A DNA stretch of 64,000 nt, from NCBI GenBank assembly GCA_029204225.1, contig CM055113.1, positions 2,562,081 to 2,626,080 on the forward strand. Reading direction: 5' to 3'. Shown here in pieces: positions 14,501-29,112 of this stretch (position 1 is the first letter of the stretch; each line of letters opens with the position of its first letter). The stretch is from Diphasiastrum complanatum. Lineage: Eukaryota; Streptophyta; Lycopodiopsida; Lycopodiales; Lycopodiaceae. A program made the position numbers and the translations under genes. A model generated the notes under the pieces. That model searched no databases. It was not told the origin of the DNA and saw only the letters and a program-made list of their open reading frames with translations.

Positions 14501-16894
14501 GGGCATTTTGGAAAATTATGAGATAGAGATCGATCCCTAAATGGTATCTCATTAATTACAAAATATGGAAGCGCTTAAATCTATTTCTCTATTATATTAG
14601 CCCTCTAATCTTTAGAACTTTCTTAATACATGACAATTGGATTCAGATTCATATAATTCCTTCCAGTGTAGAACTTTGTTCTGAAGAACTGTTATAGTTA
14701 TATGAAATTGTACTTCCATAAAAGATTTTTGCATATGGCTCAAAATTTAGGTTCCTGAATCCTAACGTTAGTTTCTATTTGATGGTTGATTATTGAAATG
14801 TAATATCTCTATCATTCGGGATAAGATATTCTATGATTTTGAGGAAAAAGTCCGGTTTGTAATAGTATTAGATACTCATTACTGACTTTTTTGATAAATT
14901 ATACGTTGTCTCCTGAGAACTTTTCAATTGAAATTATGAAAGAAAAAAAAAATTAAAGAGGGAGACTTTCGAGGAATCAGCCAGTTGCATTGATTTTGAA
15001 AAAAAAATCCAGTATGTGTGCAAAGGTAGAACTATCCAGTTGGAATAGAGGAATTTTCTAAGTGATTGTTTTGAATAATCTGGAACTAGAGGAGTATTGG
15101 GGGTATTGAGCTGTGAGATATTCATTAATATGGGAAGCAGTGGTAAAGATTAAATTAAGGTCCACTGATTGCTACCAAGTATCATTTTGTTATGGATTGG
15201 ATCAGTGGAATAAAGTTGTAATATGAACTCTATGTCTAAAGATGTCCGTATGAGTTAGTCTAATCTTGGTTTGTATGCTAAGATCTGATGTAGGCTGATT
15301 GGTTGAGGGAATTTTGTTAAAAAGAGTTAGATGGTTGGAAAACTTGTGATGTGGAGTTATTCACTTCAAATATTTCCCATATATGTTATTTACTCATGAG
15401 GAATAGAGTTCTTTTGTAGCTGAGTTGCAAGATTCTCAATGAGTTATGTGAGTAACATATGTGGATTATGGATATCTGTCAGGTTATAGCCTATGTTTAT
15501 GAATAGGAACATAGTTGGATATGTTGCTTGTGTACATCTTAATCTTGTGGATCTACTATGTGTTTCCTATGTACTAAGTTTATATCGTATACTTAAACTA
15601 GTCAGTGTGCATAGACATATGAACAAGTAATGTGAAGAACAGTTACTTGCAAGTTAATGTCTCTTTCTATGGAAAGGATAATTCATTAACTTATTTATAA
15701 TTTAGAAGAAGATCTAAATGTGGTGCTATACATGTAGAATTGAGATCTGCACCTAGACATTTAATATTTCTGAATCATTTACAATTGACTTGAGTAATTG
15801 GATTACTCCTGATTAGAAGTTAATTGGATAAATAAGTAGTGTGAAGAGAATTCATCAAGAACTGTTTATTTTGATCTATATTGCTTATAAGACACATGAT
15901 TGTGGGTTCATCTAGATTCATCTATGAGAATTGTGTGCATAGAATATAGAAGATTCTTGATATAGAATATTTCTTGAAGGAGAAATATCCTAAGTTATTG
16001 ACTATATCCCAATGAGCTCATATTGGATGACAGAGTCTAACTAATGTCAAGGATAACCACTGAATTCAGTCGCAATTCAGCAGGACTTTGAAATCTCTAG
16101 ATGTGGTTCTACATGATTGTATAAAGTTTATATTGTTAAAGACAAATGGTAATGGTAATTAATTACTAGGTTGATTGTAGAATTTGGAATCATAATCTGG
16201 TTAAGAATCGGGTAATTGGAAGATTATTCTTGGAATCCAGTAATTTTCTTTATGGAAAAGATTTTAGAATGTTTTTAATATTTCCTAAGTGGTATGTTGT
16301 GCATATACTCCAGTATCTCTAAATTATTAAGTATGGTTTTGGAATCCGATAAATTATGATTGATGAATCATAAGATTCTAAATGTTTATGATTGATAAAT
16401 CATAAATTGATATTTAAAGGTCATAGATGATTATATGGTAATATAATAATTCTTAAGATAGTGAGTAATTCTTGATCAATTGGTTGTGTCAAAAATTTAG
16501 ATCTGTTATTTGAATTCTAAATTTGTATACAAACTTGAGATTCTTTGGATCTCACAGGCATTTTCATTAAGTAGCTATTTACTTATTAGGAATTCGCCTA
16601 CTTTTACAGATTGTAGTCAAGGAATGCCTGTGTATTGTTTTTCAGTCTAAAATCTCCAGTTAATTAGGAGTACTTAAGTCTATCAAGATTGAATGGTTGC
16701 TATTTTCTGGCATGAAATGCTAGGGATAGAGTATCTGGGGTACTCAGGACTGAGTTAAAGTCATTTTTATCTTGATGGATCTCCTAAGAGATTTTGGTGA
16801 GATGAGTTTTGTACCTTAGTTTCTGAAAAACTTATAAGTGTATATGTACCAAGAAACATTTATGATAGGTCTACAAGAAATTGTGGATAGTCTT

Positions 16895-17711
16895 TGTAAG
16901 GATCACCAAATGAAGATCTGACTAGATCTTGTTGCAAAACAACCAAAAGGACACCTGTGGAGCAAAATCACCCATCCAAACCTAGATCCCTCCTGGAGTT
17001 TCCTCCTAGACCTAGCCCCCAAGACAAAGTGAAGAATCTAAGAGGAGGAGAGACAGGCTCAAGAAACTGAATTTCCAATAGGAGGATGGGCGAGATTCCA
17101 ATGGACATATTCTCCTCATGAGAGAGAAAATATTCTCCCTGGGTATTAAAGCAGTCATTCACTATGCATGTGCTCCTATGTCCAATTATAGGTCTGGCAT
17201 TAGAGAAGTTCTAAATCCGAAAAAAGACCCTTTGTAAAGATTCTATTTATATTTTTTCTCAATTTTTTCCTACACATGGACCAATCAAAACACTTAAATT
17301 AATCTACGTAACGTAACTTTTTGAGTCCACATTTTGATTCCACACTAAAAATGGCATAACTTTTTAGTGGTAAGTTCGAATTTAGCGGAGTTTGGTGCAT
17401 TGGAAAGCGCTCGACAAGGGCTTTCCAATGATATGTTAGATGACATACTTCTAGTTACGATTAAAAAGTTATGGCAAGTCAAAAGTATTAGTGTTATAGT
17501 ATTTTAATAATATAAACTACATCTTGCACGAATTCTTAAAGGGTCTTTTTGGAGCCCAAAACTCCTCTAATGGCCCTCGTATGATTATTAATTACTTTAC
17601 AGGCCAAGCCCGGAATGACGAGGCATAAATAGTAACCATATACATCTGGAGTGACCGGCTATCCACGTCAGGAATTATTTCGATTCCTTTATACAGGACA
17701 TGGTCGTAACA
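16895..17711 (-). repeat. 3' LTR of element B, interrupted by a small inverted-repeat element
   Basis: It corresponds to the 489-bp LTR at 23634-24122 but is about 817 bp long, because of a 373-bp insertion at 17199-17571. It also lacks about 45 bp near 17145 that the partner has. Apart from these the two LTRs are very similar, more so than the two LTRs of A, in keeping with B being younger. Confidence 0.9.
17199..17571. mobile_element. MITE-like element with inverted ends, inside an LTR of B
   Basis: The insert is absent from the partner LTR, which defines it. Its ends are inverted: ATTAGAGAAGTT at the left and AACTCCTCTAAT at the right, with further matching inward (AAAAAGACCCTTT on both sides). 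A GGC triplet flanks each end and may be the target duplication. Inside is a nested palindrome: outer arms near 17351-17366 and 17463-17478, inner 11-bp perfect arms at 17398-17408 and 17420-17430. There is no coding frame. The superfamily is unclear, since a 3-bp GGC duplication fits neither TTA-type Harbinger nor 8-bp hAT. Confidence 0.75.
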
Positions 17712-20700
17712 TTCTTGCCCCCTTAAACTAGTTCTGTCCTCAGAACGAGTAACTAGGGAAAATCCAATTTGTATGCTTTTAACTCTTCCCATGAATCATT
17801 ATCCTCAATTTGACGAACCAACCTAAGCAAGCACACAGAGATAGAACAATTTCTCAAATGTTTATCTTTGATCCTGAGTACTCATTCAGGGTCCAAAGGT
17901 ACATTGAGCGATAAATCTTCCATATGGGCAAAATCTTCAATACATCAAACTGTCATCATCATACAAACTAAATTTACATGATACACCGAATGAGCAGTCG
18001 ACAATACTTGAAGATTAAGTTCAAAAGCTAACAAAGCAATCATTTAACTTTCACAATTACCCTGAAAATCAATCTTTAGTCTGACTTCAATATCAAATAA
18101 GTATTTAGAGATGGGATAATTCTCAAATTATCGATCTCTACATTGAAATACTATATCGACCTTTTAGAAGTACACTAAAAAATAAATTTCCCTATTGAGT
18201 TTGATTCTCTCCAATCTAATAACATCACCTTCATGTACCTCAATTTACATGAATCACTGGGTGAGTCCTCACCTTACACTGGAAATCAATGTTCAAAAGT
18301 TAAAGATCCAAAACAATTATAGTCCAAGACTATCCACAAATTACTTGTAGACCTGTCATAAATGCTTCTTGGTACAAAACTCATCCCACCAAAATCTCTT
18401 AGGAGATCCATCAAGATAAAAATGACTTCAACTCAGTCCTGAGTAACCCAAAATACTCTCCTGAGATAAGTGCTCTATCCCTAGCATCATATACCAAAAA
18501 TATCATTCAATCTTGATAGACTTAACTGTTCCTGAATAATCGGAGATTTTAGGTTGAAAAACAGTACACAAGCATTCCTTGACTACAGTCTGTAAAGGTA
18601 AGCAAATTTCTCATAAGTAAACAATTACTTAATGAAAATGCCTGTGAGATCTAAACAATCTCAAGTCTGTACACAAATTTAGAGTTCAAATAACAAATCT
18701 AAATTTTAACTCCACCAATTGGTCAAGAACTACTCACCATCTTAAGAATCATCATATTTTTCATATAATCATCTAATGACCTTTAAGTATCAATTTATGA
18801 TCCGTCAATCATAAACATTCAGAATCTTATGATTCGTCAATCGTAATCTATCGGATTCTAAACCCATACTTAATCATTTAGAGATACTGGAGTATATGCA
18901 CAACATACCACTCAGGAAATATAAAAAACAGTCTGAAATCTTTTCCACAAGGAAAATTATTGGATTCCAAGAATATTCTTCCATCTTGATTCTTAACCAA
19001 ATTATGAGTTCCAAATTCTACAATCAACCAAGTGATTAAAAACCATTCTAACATTTGTCTTTAACAAATAATAAACTTTATACAATCACCTAGAACCACA
19101 TCTAGAGATTATAAATTTCTGCTAAATTCCAACTGAATTCAGTAGTTATCCTTGATACTAGTTAGACTCTGTCATCCAATATATGTATATGAGCTCACTG
19201 GGATATAGTCAATAACTTAGGATATTTCTACTTAAAGAAATATTCTATATCAAGAATCTTCTATATTCTATGCACAGTTCTCATAAATGAATCCAAATGA
19301 CTCACTAATCATGTGACTTATAAGCAATATCGATAAAAATAAATAGTTCTCGGTGAATTCTCTTCACACTGCTTATTTATCCAATTAACTTCTAATCAGG
19401 AGTAATCCAATTACTCAAGTCAATTGTAAATGATTCAGAAATCTTAAATGTCTAGGTGCAGATCTCAATTATACATGTATAACACCACATTTAGATCTTC
19501 TTCCAAACTAGAAATAAGTTAATGAATTATCCTTTCCACAGAAAGAGACATTAACCTACAAGTAACTTTTCCACACATTACTTGTTCATATGTCTATGCA
19601 CTTTGACTAGTTTAACTATACGATAGAAACTCAGTACATAGGAAACACATAGTAGATCCACAAGATTAAGATGTACATAAGCAACTTATCCAACTATGTT
19701 CCTATACATAAACATAGGCTATAAACTAACAGATATCCACAATCTGCATATGTTACTCACATAATTCACTAAGAATCTTGCAACTCAGCTACCAAAGAAC
19801 TCTATTTCTCATGAGTAGATAACATATCTGGGAAATCTTTGAAGTGAATAACTCCACATCGCAAGTTTTCCAACCATCTAACTCTTATTAACAAAATTTC
19901 TTCTACCAATCAGCCTACAACAGATCTTAGCGTACAAACCAAGATTAGGCTAACTCATACAAACATATTTGGACATAGAGTTAAGATTAAAGCTTTATTC
20001 CACTGATCCAATCCATATCAAAATGGTACTTGGTAGCAATCAGTGAATCTTAATTTAATCTTTACCACTACTTCCCATATTAATGAATATCTCACAGCTC
20101 AATAACCCCAAAACTCCTCTAGTTCCAGATTACTCAAAATAATCACTTAGAGAGTTTGTCTATTTCAACTTGGATAGTTCTACCTTTGCACACATACAAG
20201 ATTTTTTTTTCCAAAATCAATGCAACTGGCTGATTCCTCGAAAGACTTATTCCTATCTTTTCTTCCCCCCTTTTAAAAAAGAAATTTCATAATTTCGATT
20301 TAAAAGTTCCCAAGAGACAACGTATAAGATATCAAAGATTCAAAAAAGTCAGTAATGAGTATCCAATACTATTACAAACGGGACTTTTTCCTCAGAATCG
20401 TAGAATATCTTATCCGAATGATAGAAATATTATCTCTCAATAATCAACTATCAAATAGAGACTAACGTTAGGGTTCAATAAACCTAAGTTCCGAGCCATA
20501 TTCAAAAATCTTATATGGAAGTACAATCTCATATAACTATAACAGTCCTCCAAGACAGAGTTCTACACTGGAAGGAATTATACGAATCTCAATCCAATTG
20601 CCATGTATTAAGAAAGTTCTAAAGAGTAGAGGTCTAATAAAATAGAGAAATAGATGTAAGGGCTTCCATATTTTGTAATTAATGAGATACCATTTAGGGA

Positions 20701-23633
20701 TCAATCTATATCTCATAATTTCCAAAATACCCTTAATAAAAACCAATGGACTCTGTTAGTATTACCATTACAGTAATCACTAACCATCGGTCTACAGATC
20801 ATTCTACCCAAGAAATCCCCTTTAGAATCATTGATGTCCCATACCACCAGCTTTTCCTCCAAGAATTCTCTGCATCCAAATCTGTTTTGCCCAAAAAGTC
20901 AAAAAAGACGATTTGGCTATTCTATACCCAGATATAGGATCAAATTCACAACCAATTCCAGGAGATAATTCCAACAATTGAAATTTCTCATGCTTCTTTA
21001 GGCCACTCAAAGAATACCATTTCTTTATTGTACCCAACATGGACAAAACAGAATGTATCATCCAATAGAATGTATCCTAACTCAAAAGAAACATAGATTT
21101 CAACAAAATCGAATATCATACTGTCCTAGATATCCAATATCTATTCCAGAATCGGTACAAAGAACTTTAATTCTTTTAACAAGTTAAAACTCTCTTGGTC
21201 GTTACCATTATTATAGAGAAATACTCTATAACTGAAAAGAATCCAAATTACTAGATTCCTGTATGGAACACCTTCTATCTGCATTACTTTGCAAGATCCA
21301 AATCCAATTGCAAAACAGAGACGGTTCCATAAATGGATTATCAGTCTTGCCACTACTTTTCCCTTAGAATCCTCAAATTCTAATTCACACTGGAAAAAAG
21401 GAATCCAAATTCCCAGAGACAGTCTTCTTAAATAATTCCCAATTTTATTCTCACTTGCAATTAGTTATACTTCAGGAATTGAATTTAAATTAAATAATTG
21501 GATCACTAAGACCAGCAATCATCTACATATCAGAATTCCACTCTTCCCCCCCCCCCCCCCCCCTTCCAAAAATGGTTCCGGTTAACAAAACCCCAAATTT
21601 GTACTAGGAAAAAGTTCAATTTGGTATCGCTAACTTTAGCACTATCACCCAAACAGTTTTGATTTGTTCATTAAGTGTCGCACTAAATCTCTGGCAAATC
21701 CCCTTATAGACCAGCATAAAACTGTTCTACTAGATTTACATTATTCTTGGTCCTTATTGATCCTCAGAACAAGAAATGCTCCTTAATTGACAGATTCACA
21801 AAATCTTCAACTAAAAGTGAAGGTTACAATGATCTTAACAATCGACTGATTTCAACTCAGTAAGATCATTCACTTTATAAGTCATTTCTCTTTGATCAAT
21901 AACCAAAGAATTGGAACAAATCGAAAACGTCCATGGTTCTTCAAATTTTACGTAAATTGAGATTTTCAAATTCCATTCAATATGGACCTAAACTGTGAAA
22001 ATCGACCAAACATTGACTTGACAATTTCACAATTACCATCTCATATTGGAAGGATTCTGAAACATCCAACATGCATCTTATATGGCATGCAGTGATTTCA
22101 ATAAAAATCAATTTTTACGTAAATTGCCAAGAAACTGGGAAATTAGCACTGGGATTCACAAAATCAGTTCGAAATGGACCAACTGTGAAAATTGATCAAA
22201 ATGATCGATTTATCAAATTCACAGGCACTGTCACATATCAAATTCAACATGCACTGATTTTTTCGAAAAAAGACGAAAAAAAAATCCCGTAATTAGCCTA
22301 GCCACTAGGAAATCTACTTTTTGATCTAGAATTGCCAAAAATAGCTTCATGCATGAAATCTTCTGATCAATCTACTGATTACACATGCAACATGCATCCA
22401 TGCGTGCATACAGGTCTATCCATACATTTTCATCAACAGACAAGCACTACACTGAATTACAAGTTTGCATGCATCAGAACATTTCGAAAATTTTGCAAAT
22501 TTTAGTTCAAAAATTGCCAAACTTCCGACAGCCATAACTTTCTCTACAGGACACCAAATTCGTCACTGTAAAGCATAGTACGAAGGGAGAGTGGGTCTAC
22601 AAGGCACTTGCCACATCACTCTACACCGCTGGATTCACACGTGCAAGCAATAAATGCATGAAAGACAGGTAGGAGGGCGCACTTTTGTGGAGAGGAATCT
22701 TCAAAAAACACATCCCAGCCCAAAAAGCCTTGGATCAGAGGTTACAAGCACTCTACTAAGGTTCATTAGAGAGGCATAGAAGCTTCTAACAGGTCCAGCA
22801 AGCAATCATAAGTTCAGATCATGCAAAATTTGCATTTTTTGCCTCCTTCAACAAGCAAAACTTCAACATAACCAACAGGTTCAGACCCCAATTAAGAGGT
22901 ATTCATGGTCAAAAATTATCAAAAATACACTGGTTTTTGGTGTTTTGAGTCCCCTAATGGTGTCTAATCCCTTCCAAACTTCATGACAGCTCAGGGACAG
23001 CTTCATTACATCTCTGAAAACGTTCATACCAAGTCTTGGTTGAGAATTTTGAGATCTACCCCAAAATTAGTCCAAAAAACATCAAAAAACCTTGGTTTTT
23101 GACCAATTTTGACCACAATTTGTGGGAAAATTCCACAAATTCGTGCAATCAGATCCAAATCCATGTAAATCCATTGCATGCAAGCACTAAAAGCTCTTAT
23201 TCTACTCAAACATGGTTTATATAGCCCATTTATGGTCCAAAAACCCCCAATTTTTGGTCCAAAATCACTATCTAATCCACCCTTTGACTATTCCAACATC
23301 ATGCAATCATTAGATCCAATCAATAATGACTGTAAAACAGCAAGTACAATCTGGAAAACGTACTACACCAGTACCTATGATCAAATTCAAGCAAAAAACT
23401 TCAATTCTAGGTAAAAATTCCACTAAAATCATCAAAAATCCATAGATTTCCACCAAAAACTATGGAGAAACCCCATAATTATGATCTTTAGGCTGAAAGT
23501 ACACCAAATTCAGAGAAGCCACCTACTTGGAGATCGATTTCACCACCTGGAAGTAACATGCAAGGAGAAATCCACAAAAACTGAGAAAATACAAGAAGTA
23601 GCTCCACCTTCTTATTGATAGCTTTGATACCAC

Positions 23634-24122
23634 TGTAAGGATCACCAAATGAAGATCTGACTAGATCTTGTTGCAAAACAACCAAAAGGACACCTGTGGA
23701 GCTAAACCACCCATCCAAACCTAGATCCCTCCTGGAGTTTCCTCCTGGACCTGGCCCCCAAGCCATAGTGAAGAACCTAAGAGAGAGGAGGAGCGACAGG
23801 CTCAAGAAACTGAATTTTCAATAGGAGGATGGGCGAGTTTCCAATGGACATATTCTCCTCATGAGAGAGAGAATATTCCTTCTAGGATCCCCATGCAACC
23901 TATATTGAGCTATTAACCTCCTATTCTTGCATTAAAGCAGTCATTCACTATGCATGTGCTCCTATGTCCAATTATAGGTCTGGACCCTCATATGATTATT
24001 AATTACTTTATAGGCCAAGCCCAGAATGACGAGGCATAACTAATAACCATATACATCTGGAGTGACCGGCTATCCATGTCAGGAATTATTCCGATTCCTT
24101 TATACAGAACATGGACGTAACT
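23634..24122 (-). repeat. 5' LTR of element B
   Basis: This 489-bp LTR in minus orientation lies next to the B primer-binding site (23621-23633, minus-strand TGGTATCAAAGC). It is the uninterrupted partner of 16895-17711 and matches both A LTRs inverted. Confidence 0.9.
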
Positions 24123-24634
24123 GTCTTGGACTATAATTGTTTTGGATCTTTAACTTTTGAACATTGATCTCTAATGTAAGGTGAGAACTCACCCAGTGAT
24201 TCATGTAAATTGAGGTTACATGAAGGTAATGTTATTAGATTGGAGAGAATTAAAACCAATAGGAAAATTTATCTCTTAGTGTGCTTCAAAAGGTCAATAT
24301 AGTACTTTAGTATAGAGATAGATAATTTGATAATTATTCCATCTCTAAGTACTTATTTGAGTATCATATAAATTTACTTTATATGAGGATGACAGTTAGA
24401 TGTATTGAAGATTTTGCCCTTTGGACCCTTGTATCGCTCAATGTACCTTTGGACCCTGAATGAGTACTCAGGATCATAGATAAACAATTGAGAAATCGTT
24501 CTATGTCTGTGTGCTTGCTTAGGTTGGTTGGTCAGATTGAGGATAATGATTCATGGGAAAGAGTTAAAAGCATCAAATTGGATCTTCCCTAGTTACTCAT
24601 TCTAAGGACAGAACTGGTTTAAGGAGGGGAAGAA

Positions 24635-26390
<1,756 letters not shown>

Positions 26391-29112
26391 TCAGCAACGC
26401 CATGTTGATACTGCAAGAATGGGTCGATCTTGCCAACGTAGTATCAAGCAACCCTTGTCTTCCACAGCAGAATATCCATCGCATGGATACAATCCCAACA
26501 GAAGTTTGCACTGATTGATGCCATTGGGGCTGAGTGGGACGCTGTGGAATCCTATGCTTTCCATGATTTTCCACCAGCTCTCCAACTTTTCGTGCCTCTC
26601 TATCCTCTCGGGTCCTTCGCATGCCACAATGTTGGTTATTTCATTGCCGAAAATGGTCGACTCCACCTTGGCTCTCTCAGGGCTGTTCTGAGGGAGAGTT
26701 GCATCTAGGGAGTCAAAGATAGCGGAAAAGTAGTGCAAAGCCTCCAAGAAACGTCCAAGAAAGCTTGATCCATTGTGGCTTGCTTCTTTCTCCACAAGCG
26801 TCAGAACAGTTGGAGCAAGATCTCGAATCAACCGTAAAATGCTAATGATTGAGTTTGTAGGTTCTGAGAGGAGCCTGTGGAGTCGATTTACACAATTCAC
26901 TGCTAGTATTTCTCCAGGTCTCCTCTCTAGCATGTATGACTGCAGATTTTCTAGCCTCTCTCCCAGGGCATGAAATTCGAAAGATACGTGTAAACTTGAT
27001 GCCAAATCAGAAAGCCTCCTGCCTGTCTCTCGGAGAGCTTGTAACGGCTTTCCTACTCCGGTGATCCTGAGATGAAGAGCTCCGCCAGGTCGAGCTGCAA
27101 GGGCTTGAATGAGCGCTGGCCACTGGTAACCTTGAAGAATGTCTAGATCCAGAATATGGACTCTTTGATGCCCTTCGAAAGCCTCGAAAATAGCTTGATT
27201 GCACGTGAAATGCCCAAATTTGACGTAGGGACAAACCTGGTAGAGCACATGATAAGCTGCAACAATGTCATCCGACGAAATTTCCTCATGAGATCTAATA
27301 GCTATGTAAGATCCCGAGGCAGTTCCGCTGATCCTAGCGAGTAGTGCTTCTGTGAAGTATGCTGCTACTCGGTGAATGGAGTCCCCTTGTGAAGATGCAA
27401 TACATTGAAGCTGTGCGAGCATTCTCTTGGCCCCGGCGTAGTCTTCTTGGGAAACTGCCTCTGCGCATGATAGGAGAAGGTGGACGAGGTGGAGACCACT
27501 TGGTTGCTACGCAAAATTAGATCTGCGTCAGAATAGACTAGATACAAAAAATGTATCTTAATAATATATATGTGAGAAAGATGCACGTAAGAAATGACTA
27601 GAAACAGAAATATAATCTTGATTATATAATCTTTCAGACAGATCTACGTAAGACTCGACTAGAAACACAGACATTATCTTAATACTATATATGCAGACAG
27701 ATCTACGTAAGAAATCAACCAGAAACATAAACCGTTGTCTTATTCCTACACGTGTTTTTTCGGATGAAAGGTTGATCTGAAAATCCAGAGAACATCTCTG
27801 GACTGATCACGACGCAAAAATTAGTTTTGAGATATTTATGAAACAGTAAATTCACGAAAACGTCAAATAGTTCCTTACTGACGACCGTGCGGAAGATAAA
27901 TTAAGGAATCAAAGAAAAAAAGCTGAACGATCCTTACAAACTGCATTGACACACTATATCAAATTAATTAGAAGAATAAAATCTTACAGGTTGAGAACTT
28001 GAAGTTGCGGCTTCAATTTGCATAGAGAGATAGTTCTGTTTTTGCTGCATTAGATTTTTCCTATCTGCACTGACATTTGTAGGCTCTACTTGCATCTTCA
28101 ATGACCGATCAAATTTTCCCTGCAGTACGCTTCCCGCAGGCATACGGCCAGATGGGGGAAAAGAATGAGGACTAAGATCTGCAACGGAGTTTGTTGTAGG
28201 AGCACGAGATCTATGTTGGAAGCTGTACGATTCGCTGCCAGGTCCTCTTCGAGAAGGGTTGTCAGTCTCTGTGGAAATCAATTGACTAAGTTGCTGAGCT
28301 AAGGCTGACTTCGAACTGCCGCTAACTGGAGACGGAGTACTGGCTGACGAGCGAGGAAATGATCCAGAAAGCGAATAAGCTTGGGGTGAAGGTGGCACCA
28401 ACCTCATGACAGTTTCGGGTGGGCTTAAGACTTTGCACAAATTATTTGATCTTTCAAACGGCATTCTAATGTAATCGTTGTGATCAGAAGCAGGCGTCAT
28501 GGCCGAGTAATCTTGGAGCTGCTTGTGATCAAGATAATCATTATCTAGGGAATTAGAACTTGAATGAAAAGCAAGAGGATCTCCTGAAATCAATTGGCGT
28601 TTGCAACTGGACTGCTCTAACTGGAGCGGCTGCAAATTGAATTCATGTTGTGAGAAACGTGCATATTTTGGCTTTTTTCCGCTGCCCCCAGCGTAGACCT
28701 CTCCAAATTGATAAGGAGCCGAAGGTAAGGAAGGGGAGGTCTCTGTCGTTTCGTTCAGCTGGGATTTATCATCAAGAAGCTGTTTGGCTGCACATGGAGA
28801 ATAAAATGTTGACTCCTGCACGGGTGGTACTTCTATAAGCTCGTCGATTAAATCAATCCATGTCAAGAAGCCCGCTCTTTCAGGCGATTGAACGCCTCCC
28901 TCTGGGTTTGAAGCTGTGTAATAGTTTGAATGCACCACACTTTGAAGATCACCCGACGTATCAGAGTGCGAAGAGGATCCGGTAGCATCAGAGACTGGTG
29001 GCTGGCTGCAAGCATTCATGGATAACTTCCGTGACATGGTAGCTACTGCACTCACAATTGGGCCTTCGACGTCTGTACATCCAAAGCAGTCACGCATAAT
29101 ATCTGCATTCAT
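26391..29112 (-). CDS. RAM1: GRAS transcription factor, RAM1-type (two exons)
   Basis: Exon 1 is 29112-27988 and exon 2 is 27506-26391, joined in phase 0 across a 481-bp GT-AG intron (CCT|GTAAGA ... GCGTAG|CAACCA). The product is about 746 aa. Residues 1-375 form a Ser/Gln/Pro-rich N-terminus with an acidic helix-like patch ([10 protein letters not shown], about 82-91). The GRAS domain fills exon 2: LHRI start LLLSCAEAV (about 384), VHILDLD (about 491) with [26 protein letters not shown]...[15 protein letters not shown] and the terminal SAW motif ending [18 protein letters not shown] and the CDGY...GCL block are what I recall of RAM1, which switches on lipid-supply and arbuscule genes in mycorrhizal roots. 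I chose the first ATG (29112); an in-frame TTG nine codons upstream is not a plausible plant start, and an upstream exon joined at the AG near 29104 cannot be excluded. No stops or frameshifts were seen. The GRAS call is firm; the RAM1 clade is from memory of motifs. Confidence 0.85.
27536..27760. repeat. 60-bp tandem repeats inside the RAM1-like intron
   Basis: Four diverged units begin at 27536, 27596, 27657 and about 27717 (GACTAGAAACA-type starts), at 60-61 bp spacing. Units 1-3 each contain an ACGTAAG core (CTTACGT on the gene strand), and two carry CAGACAGATCTACGTAAG. ACGT cores can bind bZIP factors, so an intronic regulatory role is possible; that is inference only. Confidence 0.8.

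Larger units (their letters stand above)
16895..24122 (-). mobile_element. LTR retrotransposon B, same family as A, inserted inside A in opposite orientation
   Basis: B starts TGTAAGGATCACC at 16895 and ends ...CGTAACT at 24122 (the last base should be A). It is flanked by a perfect 5-bp duplication, GTCTT at 16890-16894 and 24123-24127. Removing B rejoins A internal sequence (gtggatagtctt + ggactataattg), which matches the uninterrupted copy inside B near 18325. LTRs lie at 16895-17711 and 23634-24122 with about 5.9 kb between. The internal region is an inverted homologue of A's interior and lacks long domain-bearing frames. An 18-base C run sits at 21546-21563. Confidence 0.92.

Noticed and set aside
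17592-17792. Minus frame across the B LTR/internal junction
   Set aside because: It crosses the LTR boundary and PPT, so it cannot be a real element protein; it has no domain.
20537-21353. Three minus frames of 69-77 codons in element B interior
   Set aside because: The corresponding A interior does not keep the same frames open, so there is no sign of coding constraint.
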